A stretch of DNA of 64,000 bases from contig CAVSRU010000002.1 in assembly GCA_963730535.1 (NCBI GenBank), forward strand, positions 248,001 through 312,000. The letters are read 5' to 3'. Below are positions 7,719 to 16,555 of this stretch, piece by piece. The notes below the pieces were generated by a model. The model was not told the origin of the DNA, did no database searches, and saw only the letters and a list, made by a program, of their open reading frames with translations. A program made the position numbers and the translations under genes. This DNA is from DASSUW01 sp963730535 (GTDB lineage Bacteria; Actinomycetota; Thermoleophilia; Solirubrobacterales; Solirubrobacteraceae). Positions within the stretch are counted from its first letter, which is position 1. Every line of letters begins with the position of its first letter.

Positions 7719-8104
7719 CCACCGACGAGGAACGCGCGCGCCGCCCCGATGACGGCGGGGCCGACCTCCTGGACGTCGCCCTCACGCAGGAGGCGCGCGG
7801 GCGAGCGGTCCTCCAGCTGGGGGTTGAGGCCCTGCATCCAGGCTTGCGCGATCCGCGGCGACTCCGCCTCGGTGAGCATCGCCGCCGCTTGGAGCGCCAC
7901 GCGAAGGCGCTGCTGCACGGCATCGGACGGCTCGCGCGTCCCGTCAGCCCACTGATGCACGGCGCGGGTCTCGCGCACGGCACCGAGATAGGCGACGAGG
8001 CGAGGGCCGAGCAGCTCTCGCAGCGCGGCGACCACCTCCGGGAAGGTGGCGCGGACGGCCTGCGTGTGTGCTGCAAAGCCGGGTCGAGATTCAGCGACAG
8101 CCAT
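7715..8104 (-). CDS. Xre/MbcA-type antitoxin of the RES toxin
   Basis: About 129 residues from ATG 8104. A helical N-terminus is followed by a tryptophan-containing helix-turn-helix-like segment (RAVHQWADGTREPSDAVQQRLRVALQAA) and a C-terminal toxin-binding region. RES antitoxins combine such an Xre-like fold with a DUF2384-type tail. An upstream in-frame GTG at 8113 would add three residues, but the promoter (-10 at 8114-8119) would then overlap it, so 8104 is preferred; transcription would begin at or next to the ATG. Confidence 0.75.
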   Translation of the reverse strand: MAVAESRPGFAAHTQAVRATFPEVVAALRELLGPRLVAYLGAVRETRAVHQWADGTREPSDAVQQRLRVALQAAAMLTEAESPRIAQAWMQGLNPQLEDRSPARLLREGDVQEVGPAVIGAARAFLVGG

Positions 8105-8113
8105 CGGACCCAC

Positions 8114-8142
8114 ACCGTATCACGGGCAGATCACATACTCAA
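8114..8142 (-). promoter_or_regulatory. Promoter of the RES/Xre operon
   Basis: On the minus strand a -35 TTGAGT (8137-8142) and a -10 TACGGT (8114-8119) are spaced by 17 nt. The expected start point falls about 2 nt before ATG 8104, giving a leaderless transcript. Three GTGAT words (minus strand, near 8120, 8129 and 8141) overlap the promoter and may be antitoxin binding sites. Confidence 0.55.
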
Positions 8143-8153
8143 TCACAGAGCCG

Positions 8154-8891
8154 TTAGCTCAGCGCGGCCACGAGCCGGTGGTGGCGCAGATCGGCAGGCG
8201 GGTTGCCGTGGAGGACCCAGTTGCCGTCCTCGCGGCGGCTGATCGACCCGTCCCGCGTCAGCCCGCCCAGCGCGCTGGTGACCGACTGGCGCTGGGCGCC
8301 GACGAGGTCGGCGAGGCGCTGGTGACCGAGCGGGAGCGGGACGACGATGCCGTCGGTGTGGACGCGGCCCCAGCGCTCGGCGAGGTGCCAGAGCGTCAAC
8401 AGCAGGCGATCGTCGACTCGCTGGTGGTGCGCGATCGCGAGCGCGACGGCGAGGTGATGGGCGCGCCTCGTCCCGCGGTTGAAGAGCTCGAGCCCGAGCT
8501 GCGGCCAGGGGACGATCCGCTGGACGAAGGCGTGGTCGAGGACGGCCAACCGGGTCGGCTCGAGCGCCGTCCAGCCGATCTCGGCCCGGACGTGCGAGCC
8601 CTCGTCGTCCCATCGCCACGGCCGCATGACGTCGCCATGGCCCACGAGCTCCACGCAGCGGCGGCCGAGCACGTCGACCGTGCGGCTGAGCAGGCCGTCG
8701 ACGACCAGGAAGCCGTGATGATGCTCGGCCGGCTCGTGCGCCGCCGCCGCGTCCCACTCGCCCGGCGACAGGCGGTTGACGCGCGTGACCGCCTCCCGGC
8801 GCGCCCGCTCGAGGTTGCGCTCGTCGAGCAGGTCGGCGAGATCGGGGTCGGCCTCGACGATGCTGATGGTCGGAGCTCCGGCCATGCGCAC
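8154..8891 (-). CDS. Crp/Fnr-family transcriptional regulator
   Basis: This protein has 245 residues. The N-terminal two-thirds has the layout of a cyclic-nucleotide-binding-type beta barrel (VVDGLLSRTVDVLGRRCVELVGHGDVMRP). The C-terminal winged helix (RLADLVGAQRQSVTSALGGLTRDGSISRREDGNWVLHG) matches the Crp recognition region. The conserved cAMP-binding Arg/Glu pair is not obvious, so the ligand may differ. A second in-frame ATG at 8885 is possible. It is divergent from the STAS gene at 9021 and could regulate it. Confidence 0.82.
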   Translation of the reverse strand: MRMAGAPTISIVEADPDLADLLDERNLERARREAVTRVNRLSPGEWDAAAAHEPAEHHHGFLVVDGLLSRTVDVLGRRCVELVGHGDVMRPWRWDDEGSHVRAEIGWTALEPTRLAVLDHAFVQRIVPWPQLGLELFNRGTRRAHHLAVALAIAHHQRVDDRLLLTLWHLAERWGRVHTDGIVVPLPLGHQRLADLVGAQRQSVTSALGGLTRDGSISRREDGNWVLHGNPPADLRHHRLVAALS

Positions 8892-9020
8892 CGCCTACCC
8901 GCCACGGCGCCGGACCTCGCATGTCAGCGCTCGGACGTCGCCGGGCCGACCCGCGCGCCGACGCCGCTCACCACACGTCCTACCGTCCGCGACCGAATGT
9001 CAACGAGAGAGGAACGCAGC

Positions 9021-9368
9021 ATGTTCGAGGTGGACGACGCCGGAATGGGCGACGCGCCCGGCGTCGCCGTGCACGGCGAGGTCGACATCAATGTCGTGGA
9101 GACCCTCGAAGCCGTCATCGACGCTGCGATCCGCGACAGCGTCGGCGCGTTCATCATCGACCTCTCGGACCTCGACTTCATCGACTCCAGCGGCCTCCAC
9201 GTGCTGCTGCGCGCCCGCGGTCTGCTCAGCCGTGAGGATCGCCAGCTCGGCGTCGTCTGCCCGTTCGGGCCCGTACGGCGAGTGCTGGAGCTGTCGGGCC
9301 TCTCCGACCAGTTCGCGCTCTACCCCTCACGCGACGAGGCGCTCGCCGCGCTCGTCCCCGCCGACTGA
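9021..9368 (+). CDS. STAS-domain anti-sigma factor antagonist
   Basis: This 115-residue protein has a SpoIIAA/RsbV-type STAS fold: a beta strand ending GEVDIN, then IIDLSDLDFIDSSGLHVLL, with the phosphoacceptor serine in DSSG at 56-57. Such proteins release sigma factors by binding RsbW-like kinases when dephosphorylated. An AGAGAGG ribosome binding site lies 9 nt upstream. No sigma factor or dedicated kinase is adjacent; the MEDS/ATPase protein at 2347 is the nearest candidate partner. Its 3' end overlaps the convergent dehydrogenase gene by 49 nt. Confidence 0.85.
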   Translation: MFEVDDAGMGDAPGVAVHGEVDINVVETLEAVIDAAIRDSVGAFIIDLSDLDFIDSSGLHVLLRARGLLSREDRQLGVVCPFGPVRRVLELSGLSDQFALYPSRDEALAALVPAD

Positions 9369-10318
9369 CCGAGGTCGACCGGCAGGCCCGTCGCACGGGA
9401 GCGGTCGCAGGCCACGGCCACCTCGAGCGCAGCCAGCGCATCCTCAGGTGAGCAGGGACTCTCGCCGCCTTCGCGCACGAGCTTCACGAACGCCTCCGTC
9501 TCCGCGACGAACGCGTCCGCGAAGCGGTCCCAGGAGGACTCCCAGCCCGCCGCGCTCGGGGTCCAGCCAGACACCCCGCGCAGCGGGGTGCGGTCCGAGA
9601 ACCCCGCCGCCACCACGTCCTCGGAGCCCGCGATCTCCACCCGCACGTCCTGGCCGCGCGGGTCGTGTCGCAACCCGTCGATCGTCACCAGCACGCCGTC
9701 GTCCATCGTGAGCACGATCGCGGCGGTGTCGACGTCGCCGTGCCGCGCGTAGCGCTCGTGCTTGCGGACGGTGCCGGTCGCGTAGACCCTCGCCACCTCG
9801 CTCCCGGTCAGCCAGCGCGCGATGTCGAAGTCGTGGACGTGCATGTCGCGGAACATGCCGCCGCTGCCCGGGATGAAGTGCTCGGGCGAGATGGACGCGT
9901 CGCGGTCGGTGATGCGGATGCTGTAGACGGTGCCGACGTCCGCCGCGCGCAGCGCCTGGAGCCCCGGGTCGAAGCGGCGCTGGAACCCGATCTGCGCCGG
10001 CACGCCGGCCAGCGCGTCGACCGCCTCGCGCGCCTCATCCAGCGTGAGGGCGAGGGGCTTCTCGCACAGCACCGGCACGCCGAGCGCGGCCGCCAGACGG
10101 ATGTGCTCGGGATGGCGGTCGGTGGCCGAGGCGATCACGACCGCGTCGGGCCGCTCTCCCAGCGCCTCCTCGACCGTCGCCGCCCGCGCGCCCACCGCGT
10201 CAGCGACGCGCCGCGTGCGCTCGGCGTCGCCTCCCGCGAGCACGACCTCGCCGTGCGCGCCGAGCGTTCTCGCCCGCAGCTCTCCCATCCGGCCGGTCCC
10301 GAGGACTGCGAGGCGCAT
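9320..10318 (-). CDS. Gfo/Idh/MocA oxidoreductase, inositol 2-dehydrogenase-like
   Basis: From ATG 10318 this is a 332-residue protein with an N-terminal NAD(P) Rossmann motif (LGTGRMG), the family motif CEKPLAL near residue 95, and the C-terminal substrate block GGMFRDMHVHDFDIARW, which carries the catalytic Asp/His. The DxHxxDxxRW pattern and overall length fit IolG-like myo-inositol 2-dehydrogenases. A start at 10336 would add six residues. No other inositol genes are nearby, so the sugar specificity is open. Its 3' end runs antisense over the last 49 nt of the STAS gene. Confidence 0.85.
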   Translation of the reverse strand: MRLAVLGTGRMGELRARTLGAHGEVVLAGGDAERTRRVADAVGARAATVEEALGERPDAVVIASATDRHPEHIRLAAALGVPVLCEKPLALTLDEAREAVDALAGVPAQIGFQRRFDPGLQALRAADVGTVYSIRITDRDASISPEHFIPGSGGMFRDMHVHDFDIARWLTGSEVARVYATGTVRKHERYARHGDVDTAAIVLTMDDGVLVTIDGLRHDPRGQDVRVEIAGSEDVVAAGFSDRTPLRGVSGWTPSAAGWESSWDRFADAFVAETEAFVKLVREGGESPCSPEDALAALEVAVACDRSRATGLPVDLGQSAGTSAASASSREG

Positions 10319-10351
10319 AGGCTCGGCACCGTACATCGAAGGAGGCAGACG

Positions 10352-10507
10352 GCCATCGAGCCGACGTGCGACGCGCTCGCCGCCTTCTCGCCCGACTACC
10401 TCATCCCCTGCCACTGCACGGGCTGGCGAGCCATCCACGCGATCGCCGCCAGGTTCCCCGACGCGTTCATCCAGAACAGTGTCGGGACGCGGTTCGAGTT
10501 CACGTAG
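10352..10507 (+). pseudogene. 3' remnant of a metallo-beta-lactamase-fold hydrolase gene
   Basis: The frame reads AIEPTCDALAAFSPDYLIPC, then HCTGWRAIHAIAARFPDAFI, then QNSVGTRFEFT and a stop. The PDYLxPxHCTGW and NSVGT blocks match the C-terminal end of MBL-fold hydrolases of the dihydropterin/aminobenzene-phosphate synthase type. No start codon, N-terminus or HxHxDH zinc motif is present, because the oppositely oriented dehydrogenase gene occupies the space upstream. It is a truncated leftover with no likely product. Confidence 0.7.
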
Positions 10508-10516
10508 ACTCGCCCG

Positions 10517-10939
10517 ATGGCCCGCGCCGCGGTCCTCTGGGCGGTCGTCGCCGCCCTTCTGCTGGGCGGCTGTGGCGACGACGGCGCGAGCGAGGGCGAG
10601 TCGACGCCCGCGGCCACAGCCACACCGGGGTCAAGTGACTACTACGCGGCGATGGACGACCTCGTCACCCGGCTCGACGAAGCGGTGGCGGCGGCGATCG
10701 CCGGCGAGGCGGACGCGGTCAAGAATCTCAACGGCGTGGTGCGGGACACCCGCACGGAGCTGAGGGAGCACAAGGCGGCAGGCGGCGGCGAGTCGCCGGC
10801 CGGCAATCTGGTCCTGACGACCGCCGCGCAGGCCCGCGACTACGCGAGGAACGGGGAACGGGAGGGGCTGGAGCTGATCCGCGACGTCCCCATCGGCGAG
10901 GCGCGCGACCTCCTGAAGAACGAAGCCGCCGGCGGGTGA
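10517..10939 (+). CDS. Small lipoprotein of unknown function
   Basis: This 140-residue protein has a signal peptide ending in a lipobox (L16-G-G-C19). A Ser/Thr/Ala-rich linker follows, then a helical domain rich in charged residues. It would be lipid-anchored at Cys19 on the outer face of the membrane. Its stop overlaps the GTG start of the hydrolase gene by 4 nt (GTGA), so the two are translationally coupled. I recognise no domain. Confidence 0.75.
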   Translation: MARAAVLWAVVAALLLGGCGDDGASEGESTPAATATPGSSDYYAAMDDLVTRLDEAVAAAIAGEADAVKNLNGVVRDTRTELREHKAAGGGESPAGNLVLTTAAQARDYARNGEREGLELIRDVPIGEARDLLKNEAAGG

Positions 10940-11706
10940 GGAAGAGCTCTCCTCGGCGCCGGCTGATGAGCGCCCTGCTGTACCTGCCCGCCCGGACGAT
11001 CGCGCAGACGCCGGCCGCAGTCGGCCTGTCGTTCACCGACGTCGAGTTCCGCGCCGACGACGGCGAGCGCCTGCACGGCTGGTGGGTCCCCGCGACCGCT
11101 CCCGTGATCGGCCACGTGCTGCTCTGCCACGGCAACGCCGGGAACATCGGCGACCGCCTCCCGCACCTCGCGCTGCTCTCCGCCGCCGGCTTCGACGTGC
11201 TCGCCTTCGACTCCCGCGGCTATGGGCGCAGCAGCGGACGTCCGAGCGAGGACGGAACCCACCGTGACGCCCGGGCGGCGCGCGACGCACTCGACCGCCA
11301 AGACGGCGTCGACCCGGCACGCGTGCTCTACCTGGGCGAGTCGCTGGGCGGCGCGGTCGCGCTCGCGCTGGCGCTCGAGCGGCCGCCCGCGGGGCTGATC
11401 CTCCAGTCCGCGTTCACGAGCGTGCAGGACATGGGCCGCCGGCACTATCCGTTCATCCCGCGCGCCCTGGTGCCGGACGCCTACCCGAGCCTGCGCCGCA
11501 TCCCGCGGCTCCGCGCGCCGCTGCTCGTGCTCCACGGCGCACGCGACGAGATCGTCCCGCTCATGCACGGCGAGGAGCTCTACGAGGCGGCGCCGGAGCC
11601 GAAGCGGATCGAGGTGTTCGCCGATGCCGGCCACAACGACCTGCTCGGGCGCGAATGGATCGAGACGATCACCGAATGGACCCTCGGCCTGACGGCGGGG
11701 CGATAG
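10936..11706 (+). CDS. Alpha/beta hydrolase (Bem46/YfhR-like)
   Basis: This 256-residue hydrolase begins with a hydrophobic N-terminus (LLYLPARTIAQTP), typical of the membrane-associated Bem46 group. The oxyanion loop CHGNAGN (64-70), the nucleophile elbow GESLGG with Ser136, Asp204 (HGARDEIV) and His233 (DAGHND) form a complete catalytic triad. The substrate is unknown. It is coupled to the lipoprotein gene upstream, and the MMPL gene follows after 12 nt. Confidence 0.88.
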   Translation: MRKSSPRRRLMSALLYLPARTIAQTPAAVGLSFTDVEFRADDGERLHGWWVPATAPVIGHVLLCHGNAGNIGDRLPHLALLSAAGFDVLAFDSRGYGRSSGRPSEDGTHRDARAARDALDRQDGVDPARVLYLGESLGGAVALALALERPPAGLILQSAFTSVQDMGRRHYPFIPRALVPDAYPSLRRIPRLRAPLLVLHGARDEIVPLMHGEELYEAAPEPKRIEVFADAGHNDLLGREWIETITEWTLGLTAGR

Positions 11707-11718
11707 GTTCCGTTTCGA

Positions 11719-13875
11719 ATGTCGGCGCTGGCGTCCTTCGTCTCCGGTCGCAGGACCAAATGGCTGGTGATCGGCCTGTGGCTCATCGCGGTCGTCGCCC
11801 TCGCGCCGCTGGGCGCCAAGCTCGGCGACGTCACGCGTGACGAGACGGCGAGCTTCCTCCCGGCCGAGGCCGAGTCGACCAAGGTCCAGGAGCTGCTCAA
11901 GGATCGCTTTCCCGGTGGCGAGACCGGCATCGGGCTGGTCGTCTACCGCCGCCAGGGCGGGCTGACGGAGGCCGACAGGGACAAGATCGCGCGCGACGCG
12001 CGGGCGATCGACAAGGCGATCCCGGTCACGCAGCCGGCGCAGGTCCCATTCGGGCCGGACGCGCCCCCGGGCCTCGTCTCGGAACGCGGTGACGCCGCCT
12101 ACACGGTGATCACGGTGCCGCTCGACTTCGACAAGGCCGGCGACTGGGGAAACGAGACGCGGGACCTCGTGCGTGCCGACCGCGACAGGGGACTCGAGAC
12201 CTACGTGACCGGCGATCTCGGCCTGTTCGCCGACTTCGAGGAGGTCTTCGGCGAGGTCGATACCAAGCTGCTGCTGGCCACGGTCGCGCTCGTCCTCGTG
12301 CTGCTCGGCCTGATCTACCGCGCGCCGCTCATCGCGATCGTTCCGATCGTCGTCGTCGCGCTCTCGTACCAGATCGCGAGCGGGTTCATCTACCTGTACG
12401 CGGATGCCGGGAACTCGGTGAACTCGAACGCGACGAGCATCCTCGTGGTGCTGATGTTCGGCGTCGGCACGGACTACTGCCTGCTGCTCGTCAGCCGCTA
12501 TCGCGAGGAGCTGCACCGGGTGCAGGACAAGCACGAGGCGATGGCCCGTGCGCTGCGTCGCGCCGGCCCCGCGGTGCTGGCCAGCGGCTGCACCGTGGTC
12601 ACCGCGATGCTGGTTCTGCTGCTCGCGGAGAGCGGCTCGACCAACGCGCTCGGCCCGGTGTCGGCGATCGGCGTCGCCTGCGTGCTGCTCGCCGGCCTCA
12701 CGCTCCTGCCTGCGCTGCTGACCATCTTCGGCCGCCGGGGCTTCTGGCCGCGCAAGGCGGTCGTCGCCTACCGCCCGGACGTCGACCTGGTGGAGCGCCG
12801 CGGCCTGTGGCGGCGCTTCGGCGACCGGGTGCTACGCCGCCCCGGCCTGGCCCTCGCCGCGACAGTGGCGCTGTTCGCGTTCTTCAGCCTCGGCCTCCTC
12901 TCCTACAAGGAGGACTACTCGATCGGCGGCTTCTTCAAGACGGAGGTCGAGAGCGTCGACGGCTTCAACGTGCTCGGGCAGTCGTTCCCGCAGGGCGCGC
13001 TCGGGCCGACGACGATCCTTGTCCAGCGCGAGGGCGGGCGCGTCACGGACGCTGAGGTCGCGGCCGCCCGGGAGCGCCTGGAGGGCATCGATGCCGTGGC
13101 CGCCGTCGGGGAGCCGATCCGCTCCGAGGACGGCGCCATCGTCCGGTTCGACGTGACGTTCAGCGACGATCCGTATTCGGACGCGGCGCTCGCGCGCGTG
13201 GACACCCTGCGCGAGCGATTGCGCGACCTTCCGGGTGGCGCCACCGCGCTCGTCGGCGCGGGCAGCGCCGTCCAGCAGGACCTCAACGTCGCCGCCGAGC
13301 GCGACCTGCGCGTGATCGTCCCGGTCGCGCTGCTCGTCATCGCGATCATCCTCGGGCTCCTGCTCCAGGCCATCGTCGCGCCGATCGTGCTGATCGCGAC
13401 GGTGATGGCCTCGTTCCTCGGCACGCTCGGGCTCTCGATCTTCTTCTTCATCGAGATCCAGGGGAGCCGCGGCGTCGATGCGTCGCTGCCCACGTTCGCG
13501 TTCATCTTCCTGGTCGCCCTCGGGGTCGATTACACGATCTTCCTCATGAGCCGCGTGCGCGAGGAGGCGCGCGTCCACGGGACCCGCGAGGGGGTGCTGC
13601 GCGCGCTGGAGGCCACCGGCCCGGTGATCACGAGCGCGGGCGTGATCCTCGCGGGCACGTTCGCCGTGCTGATGACGCTGCCGGTGACCTTCGCCTTCAA
13701 CATCGGCTTCATGGTCGCCGTCGGGATCCTGCTCGACACGTTCGTCGTCCGCACGATCATGGTCCCCGCGGCGGTGGAGCTGCTCGGCGATCGGATCTGG
13801 TGGCCGTCGTCCGCGAGCGGCGGCGGCCACGCGCTCCGCGAGCACGCCGAGGAGCCGGTCGCGGAGCGGGTATGA
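11719..13875 (+). CDS. MMPL-family RND transporter
   Basis: A 718-residue membrane protein with the duplicated RND layout: TM1 at about 16-36, an extracellular domain, a block of five TMs (190-330), TM7 near 375, a second extracellular domain, and a last TM block (525-700). GTDYCLLLVSRYREE and GVDYTIFLMSRVREE are the paired TM4/TM10-type motifs whose Asp-Tyr residues carry the proton relay in MmpL proteins. Members export lipids or drugs, or confer resistance. Its stop overlaps the LuxR regulator start (ATGA), which suggests control by or with that regulator. Confidence 0.93.
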   Translation: MSALASFVSGRRTKWLVIGLWLIAVVALAPLGAKLGDVTRDETASFLPAEAESTKVQELLKDRFPGGETGIGLVVYRRQGGLTEADRDKIARDARAIDKAIPVTQPAQVPFGPDAPPGLVSERGDAAYTVITVPLDFDKAGDWGNETRDLVRADRDRGLETYVTGDLGLFADFEEVFGEVDTKLLLATVALVLVLLGLIYRAPLIAIVPIVVVALSYQIASGFIYLYADAGNSVNSNATSILVVLMFGVGTDYCLLLVSRYREELHRVQDKHEAMARALRRAGPAVLASGCTVVTAMLVLLLAESGSTNALGPVSAIGVACVLLAGLTLLPALLTIFGRRGFWPRKAVVAYRPDVDLVERRGLWRRFGDRVLRRPGLALAATVALFAFFSLGLLSYKEDYSIGGFFKTEVESVDGFNVLGQSFPQGALGPTTILVQREGGRVTDAEVAAARERLEGIDAVAAVGEPIRSEDGAIVRFDVTFSDDPYSDAALARVDTLRERLRDLPGGATALVGAGSAVQQDLNVAAERDLRVIVPVALLVIAIILGLLLQAIVAPIVLIATVMASFLGTLGLSIFFFIEIQGSRGVDASLPTFAFIFLVALGVDYTIFLMSRVREEARVHGTREGVLRALEATGPVITSAGVILAGTFAVLMTLPVTFAFNIGFMVAVGILLDTFVVRTIMVPAAVELLGDRIWWPSSASGGGHALREHAEEPVAERV

Positions 13876-15419
13876 GCGGTGAGCGGACCGAGGAGACTCC
13901 CGAGGCGCTCGAGGGCCTGAGCTGGGCGGCGTGGTGGCTGGACGACGCGGACGGCGTCTTCGCCGCGCGGGAGGGTGCGTACCGGCTCTACACCCGGCGC
14001 GGGGACGCGGCGGGCGCGGCCAGGATGGCGACCTGGCTGGCGGCCGACCAGCTCGACTTCTACGGGGCGTGGTCGGTGGCGAGCGGCTGGCTGCGGCGCG
14101 CGCATCGCCTGCTCGACTCGCTCGAGCCGGGTCCCGAGCACGGCTGGCTGGCGTTCCACGAGGGCTATCTCGCGCACGCGGAGGGCGACACGGAAACGGC
14201 GGCGGCGCTGGCCGGGCAGGCCACCGAGCTCGGGCGGCGGTTCGGCGTCGCCGACCTCGAGATGCTGGGGCTCGCGCTCCAGGGGGCGACGCTCGTGGGC
14301 TGCGCCCGGGTCGACGAGGGCATGCGGTGTCTCGACGAGGCGACGGCCACGGCGCTGGGGGCCGACGCCGAGGTCCCGATCGCGACCGCTTGGACGTTCT
14401 GCATCATGGTCGGCGCCTGCACGGCGGTGCTCGACTTCACGCGCGCGGGCGAGTGGTGCGACCGGGTCTCGGACTTCGCCGACCGGCACGGCAGCCGGTA
14501 CATGCTCGCGTTCTGCCGCGCCGAGTACGGCGCCGTCGATCTCTGGCGCGGCCGCTGGGGCGACGCCGAGGCGATGCTCGAGGCGTCGATCGAGGACTTC
14601 TCGCGCTCACGGCCCGCATGGGCCGGCGGCCCGCGCGTGGCGCTGGCCGAGCTGCGGCGCCGGCAGGGGCGCCCCGCGGACGCCGAGCGGCTGCTCGACG
14701 AGGCGGGCTCCTCGTCGAAGGCGCACCTCTGCCGCGCTCGCCTGGCGCTCGACCGAGGGCGGCCGTTGCAGGCGGCCGAGCTGATCGAGCGGCTGCTGCG
14801 CCAGGTGCCAGGGGACCGCGCCCTGGATCGCGCGCCGGCGCTCGAGCTGCTGGCCCATGCCCGGACGGCGCACGGGGAGCTCGAGGAGGCCGCGGCCGCG
14901 GTCCAGGCCCTCCGGGCGGTGCAGGGCGAGGTCGGCACGGCGCCGCTGGAGGCTGCCGCCGACCTCGCCGAGGGCGCGCTCGAGTGCGCGCGTGGCGACC
15001 ACGATCGCGCTCGCGCGCTGCTCGAGGACGCCGTGGACGGCTTCGAGCGCAGCGGCGCGCCGTTCGAGGCCGCGCGGGCGCGGCTCGAGCTTGCCGCGTG
15101 CCTGATGGCGCTCGGTCGGGTCGAGGCGGGCGAGCACGAGGCCTCCGCGGCACTCGAGCGCCTGAGCGACCTCGGGGCCGAGCACGACGCCCGGCGGGCG
15201 CGGCGCCTGCTCGCCTCCGCCGGCGCGCCGCTAGCCGAGCTGACGCCGCGCGAGCGCGAGGTGCTCCGGCTCGTCGCCGAGGGCCTGACCAACCGCCAGA
15301 TCGCGGAGCGGCTGGTCGTCAGCGAGCACACCGTGCACCGGCACGTCACGAACCTGCTGCGCAAGCTCGACCTGCCGTCGCGCACGGCCGCGGCCGCCTA
15401 CGCCGTCCGGTCCGAATAG
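13872..15419 (+). CDS. LuxR-family regulator with TPR-like repeats
   Basis: This 515-residue protein has a long helical-repeat sensor region (repeated A-x-WxxDxxG...AR patterns from residue 15 to 440) and a C-terminal LuxR helix-turn-helix (LTPREREVLRLVAEGLTNRQIAERL ... VSEHTVHRHVTNLLRKL, about 455-510). It lacks the N-terminal AAA+ ATPase of full-length LAL/MalT proteins, so it resembles their sensor-plus-HTH half. It overlaps the MMPL gene by 4 nt, and a SAM methyltransferase gene follows, a pairing seen repeatedly in actinobacteria. Confidence 0.88.
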   Translation: MSGERTEETPEALEGLSWAAWWLDDADGVFAAREGAYRLYTRRGDAAGAARMATWLAADQLDFYGAWSVASGWLRRAHRLLDSLEPGPEHGWLAFHEGYLAHAEGDTETAAALAGQATELGRRFGVADLEMLGLALQGATLVGCARVDEGMRCLDEATATALGADAEVPIATAWTFCIMVGACTAVLDFTRAGEWCDRVSDFADRHGSRYMLAFCRAEYGAVDLWRGRWGDAEAMLEASIEDFSRSRPAWAGGPRVALAELRRRQGRPADAERLLDEAGSSSKAHLCRARLALDRGRPLQAAELIERLLRQVPGDRALDRAPALELLAHARTAHGELEEAAAAVQALRAVQGEVGTAPLEAAADLAEGALECARGDHDRARALLEDAVDGFERSGAPFEAARARLELAACLMALGRVEAGEHEASAALERLSDLGAEHDARRARRLLASAGAPLAELTPREREVLRLVAEGLTNRQIAERLVVSEHTVHRHVTNLLRKLDLPSRTAAAAYAVRSE

Positions 15420-15502
15420 CCAAGACTGGCTATCTCGGATCGCCGCGAAGATGGCCGGTCGTGGCGAAGACGCGGCGGGCGCCCGGCCCTAGGTTCCCGG
15501 AG

Positions 15503-16300
15503 ATGGCGACGGAGCGCGCGATGTGGGCCCTCGGCGATTACCACCGGTTCGCCAAGCACACGGTCTGGGGCCTCGGGCCCGTCCTCGTCGAGGCCTGCGG
15601 GATCTCTCCCGGCCAGCGTGTCCTCGACCTCGCGGCCGGCACGGGGAACGTGGCGATCCGCGCCGCCGAGGCGGGCGCGGACGTCGTCGCGCTCGACCTC
15701 ACGCCCGAGAACTTCGAGGCGGGTCGCCGCGAGGCGGCGGCGCGCGGCGTCGAGCTCGACTGGGTGGAGGGCGACGCGGCCGCGCTGCCGTTCGGCGACG
15801 GCGAGTTCGACGTGGTGACGTCCTCAGTCGGCGTCATCTTCGCCGGAGATCACCAGGCGGTCGCCGACGAGATGCTTCGAGTGTGCCGTCCGGGCGGCGC
15901 GATCGGCATGATCAACTTCACGCCCGACGGCCTGGCCGGCGACTTCTTCGAGCTGTTCGGGCGCTACGCGCCGCCGCCTCCCCCGGGGGCGCTCTCGCCC
16001 GTCATGTGGGGGAGCGAGGCGCACGTGCGCGAGCTGTTCGGCGACCGGATCGCGTCGCTCGAGCTGACCCGCCGGTCCTACGTCGAGTACAGCCCCGGCG
16101 ACCCCGCCGCCTACTGCGACTTCTTCAAGGAGACCTTCGGCCCGGTGATCGCCCTCCGCGCCGCGCTCGAGAGCGACCCTGACCGTCTCGCCGCGCTCGA
16201 CCGCGACTTCCTCGAGTTCGCCACGCGCGCGAACCAGGCTCCGGCGGGCCGGCCGGCCGAGTACCCGTACGAGTACCTGCTGGTCGTCGCCCGCCGGTAG
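15503..16300 (+). CDS. Class I SAM-dependent methyltransferase
   Basis: This 265-residue protein has methyltransferase motif I (VLDLAAGTGN, 40-49), the ribose-binding acidic residue Asp65 (VVALDLTPE) and motif II/III (GDAAALPFGDGEFDVV). A proline cluster (YAPPPPPG) and a W-G-S-E-A-H substrate loop follow. It belongs to the UbiE/Methyltransf_11 group; the substrate is unknown. ATG 15503 has a CCCGGAG site; an in-frame GTG at 15461 could add 14 residues. It closes the MMPL-LuxR transcription unit. Confidence 0.85.
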   Translation: MATERAMWALGDYHRFAKHTVWGLGPVLVEACGISPGQRVLDLAAGTGNVAIRAAEAGADVVALDLTPENFEAGRREAAARGVELDWVEGDAAALPFGDGEFDVVTSSVGVIFAGDHQAVADEMLRVCRPGGAIGMINFTPDGLAGDFFELFGRYAPPPPPGALSPVMWGSEAHVRELFGDRIASLELTRRSYVEYSPGDPAAYCDFFKETFGPVIALRAALESDPDRLAALDRDFLEFATRANQAPAGRPAEYPYEYLLVVARR

Positions 16301-16303
16301 CGT

Positions 16304-16555
16304 TCAGCCGTGGTGGCGGTACCAGCGGCGCCAGGCGTCGACCGCGACGTTCGCGATCGCGATGTAGATGAAGAACTGGGCGGCGGCGATCGCGATGTCC
16401 CAGCGGTCGGCGAGGGCGCCGAGGATGACGTAGAGGCCCGCGTATCCGCCGATCACGACGCTGGAGAAGGCGACGACGCACGCGACGACGTCGATGACCG
16501 GCGTCTCGTGCACCCACTCGTGGTACTCAGGCAGGCGCCGCGCCCGTGGCCTCAC
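16304..16555 (-). CDS. Small two-helix membrane protein
   Basis: This 83-residue protein starts at GTG 16555 and overlaps the PspC stop by 4 nt (GTGA). Two membrane helices are clear: about 23-46 (VIDVVACVVAFSSVVIGGYAGLYVI) and 52-70 (DIAIAAAQFFIYIAIANVAV), ending in a basic RRWYRHH tail. I recognise no family. Tight coupling to a PspC protein suggests a shared envelope-stress role, by context only. Confidence 0.65.
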   Translation of the reverse strand: MRPRARRLPEYHEWVHETPVIDVVACVVAFSSVVIGGYAGLYVILGALADRWDIAIAAAQFFIYIAIANVAVDAWRRWYRHHG

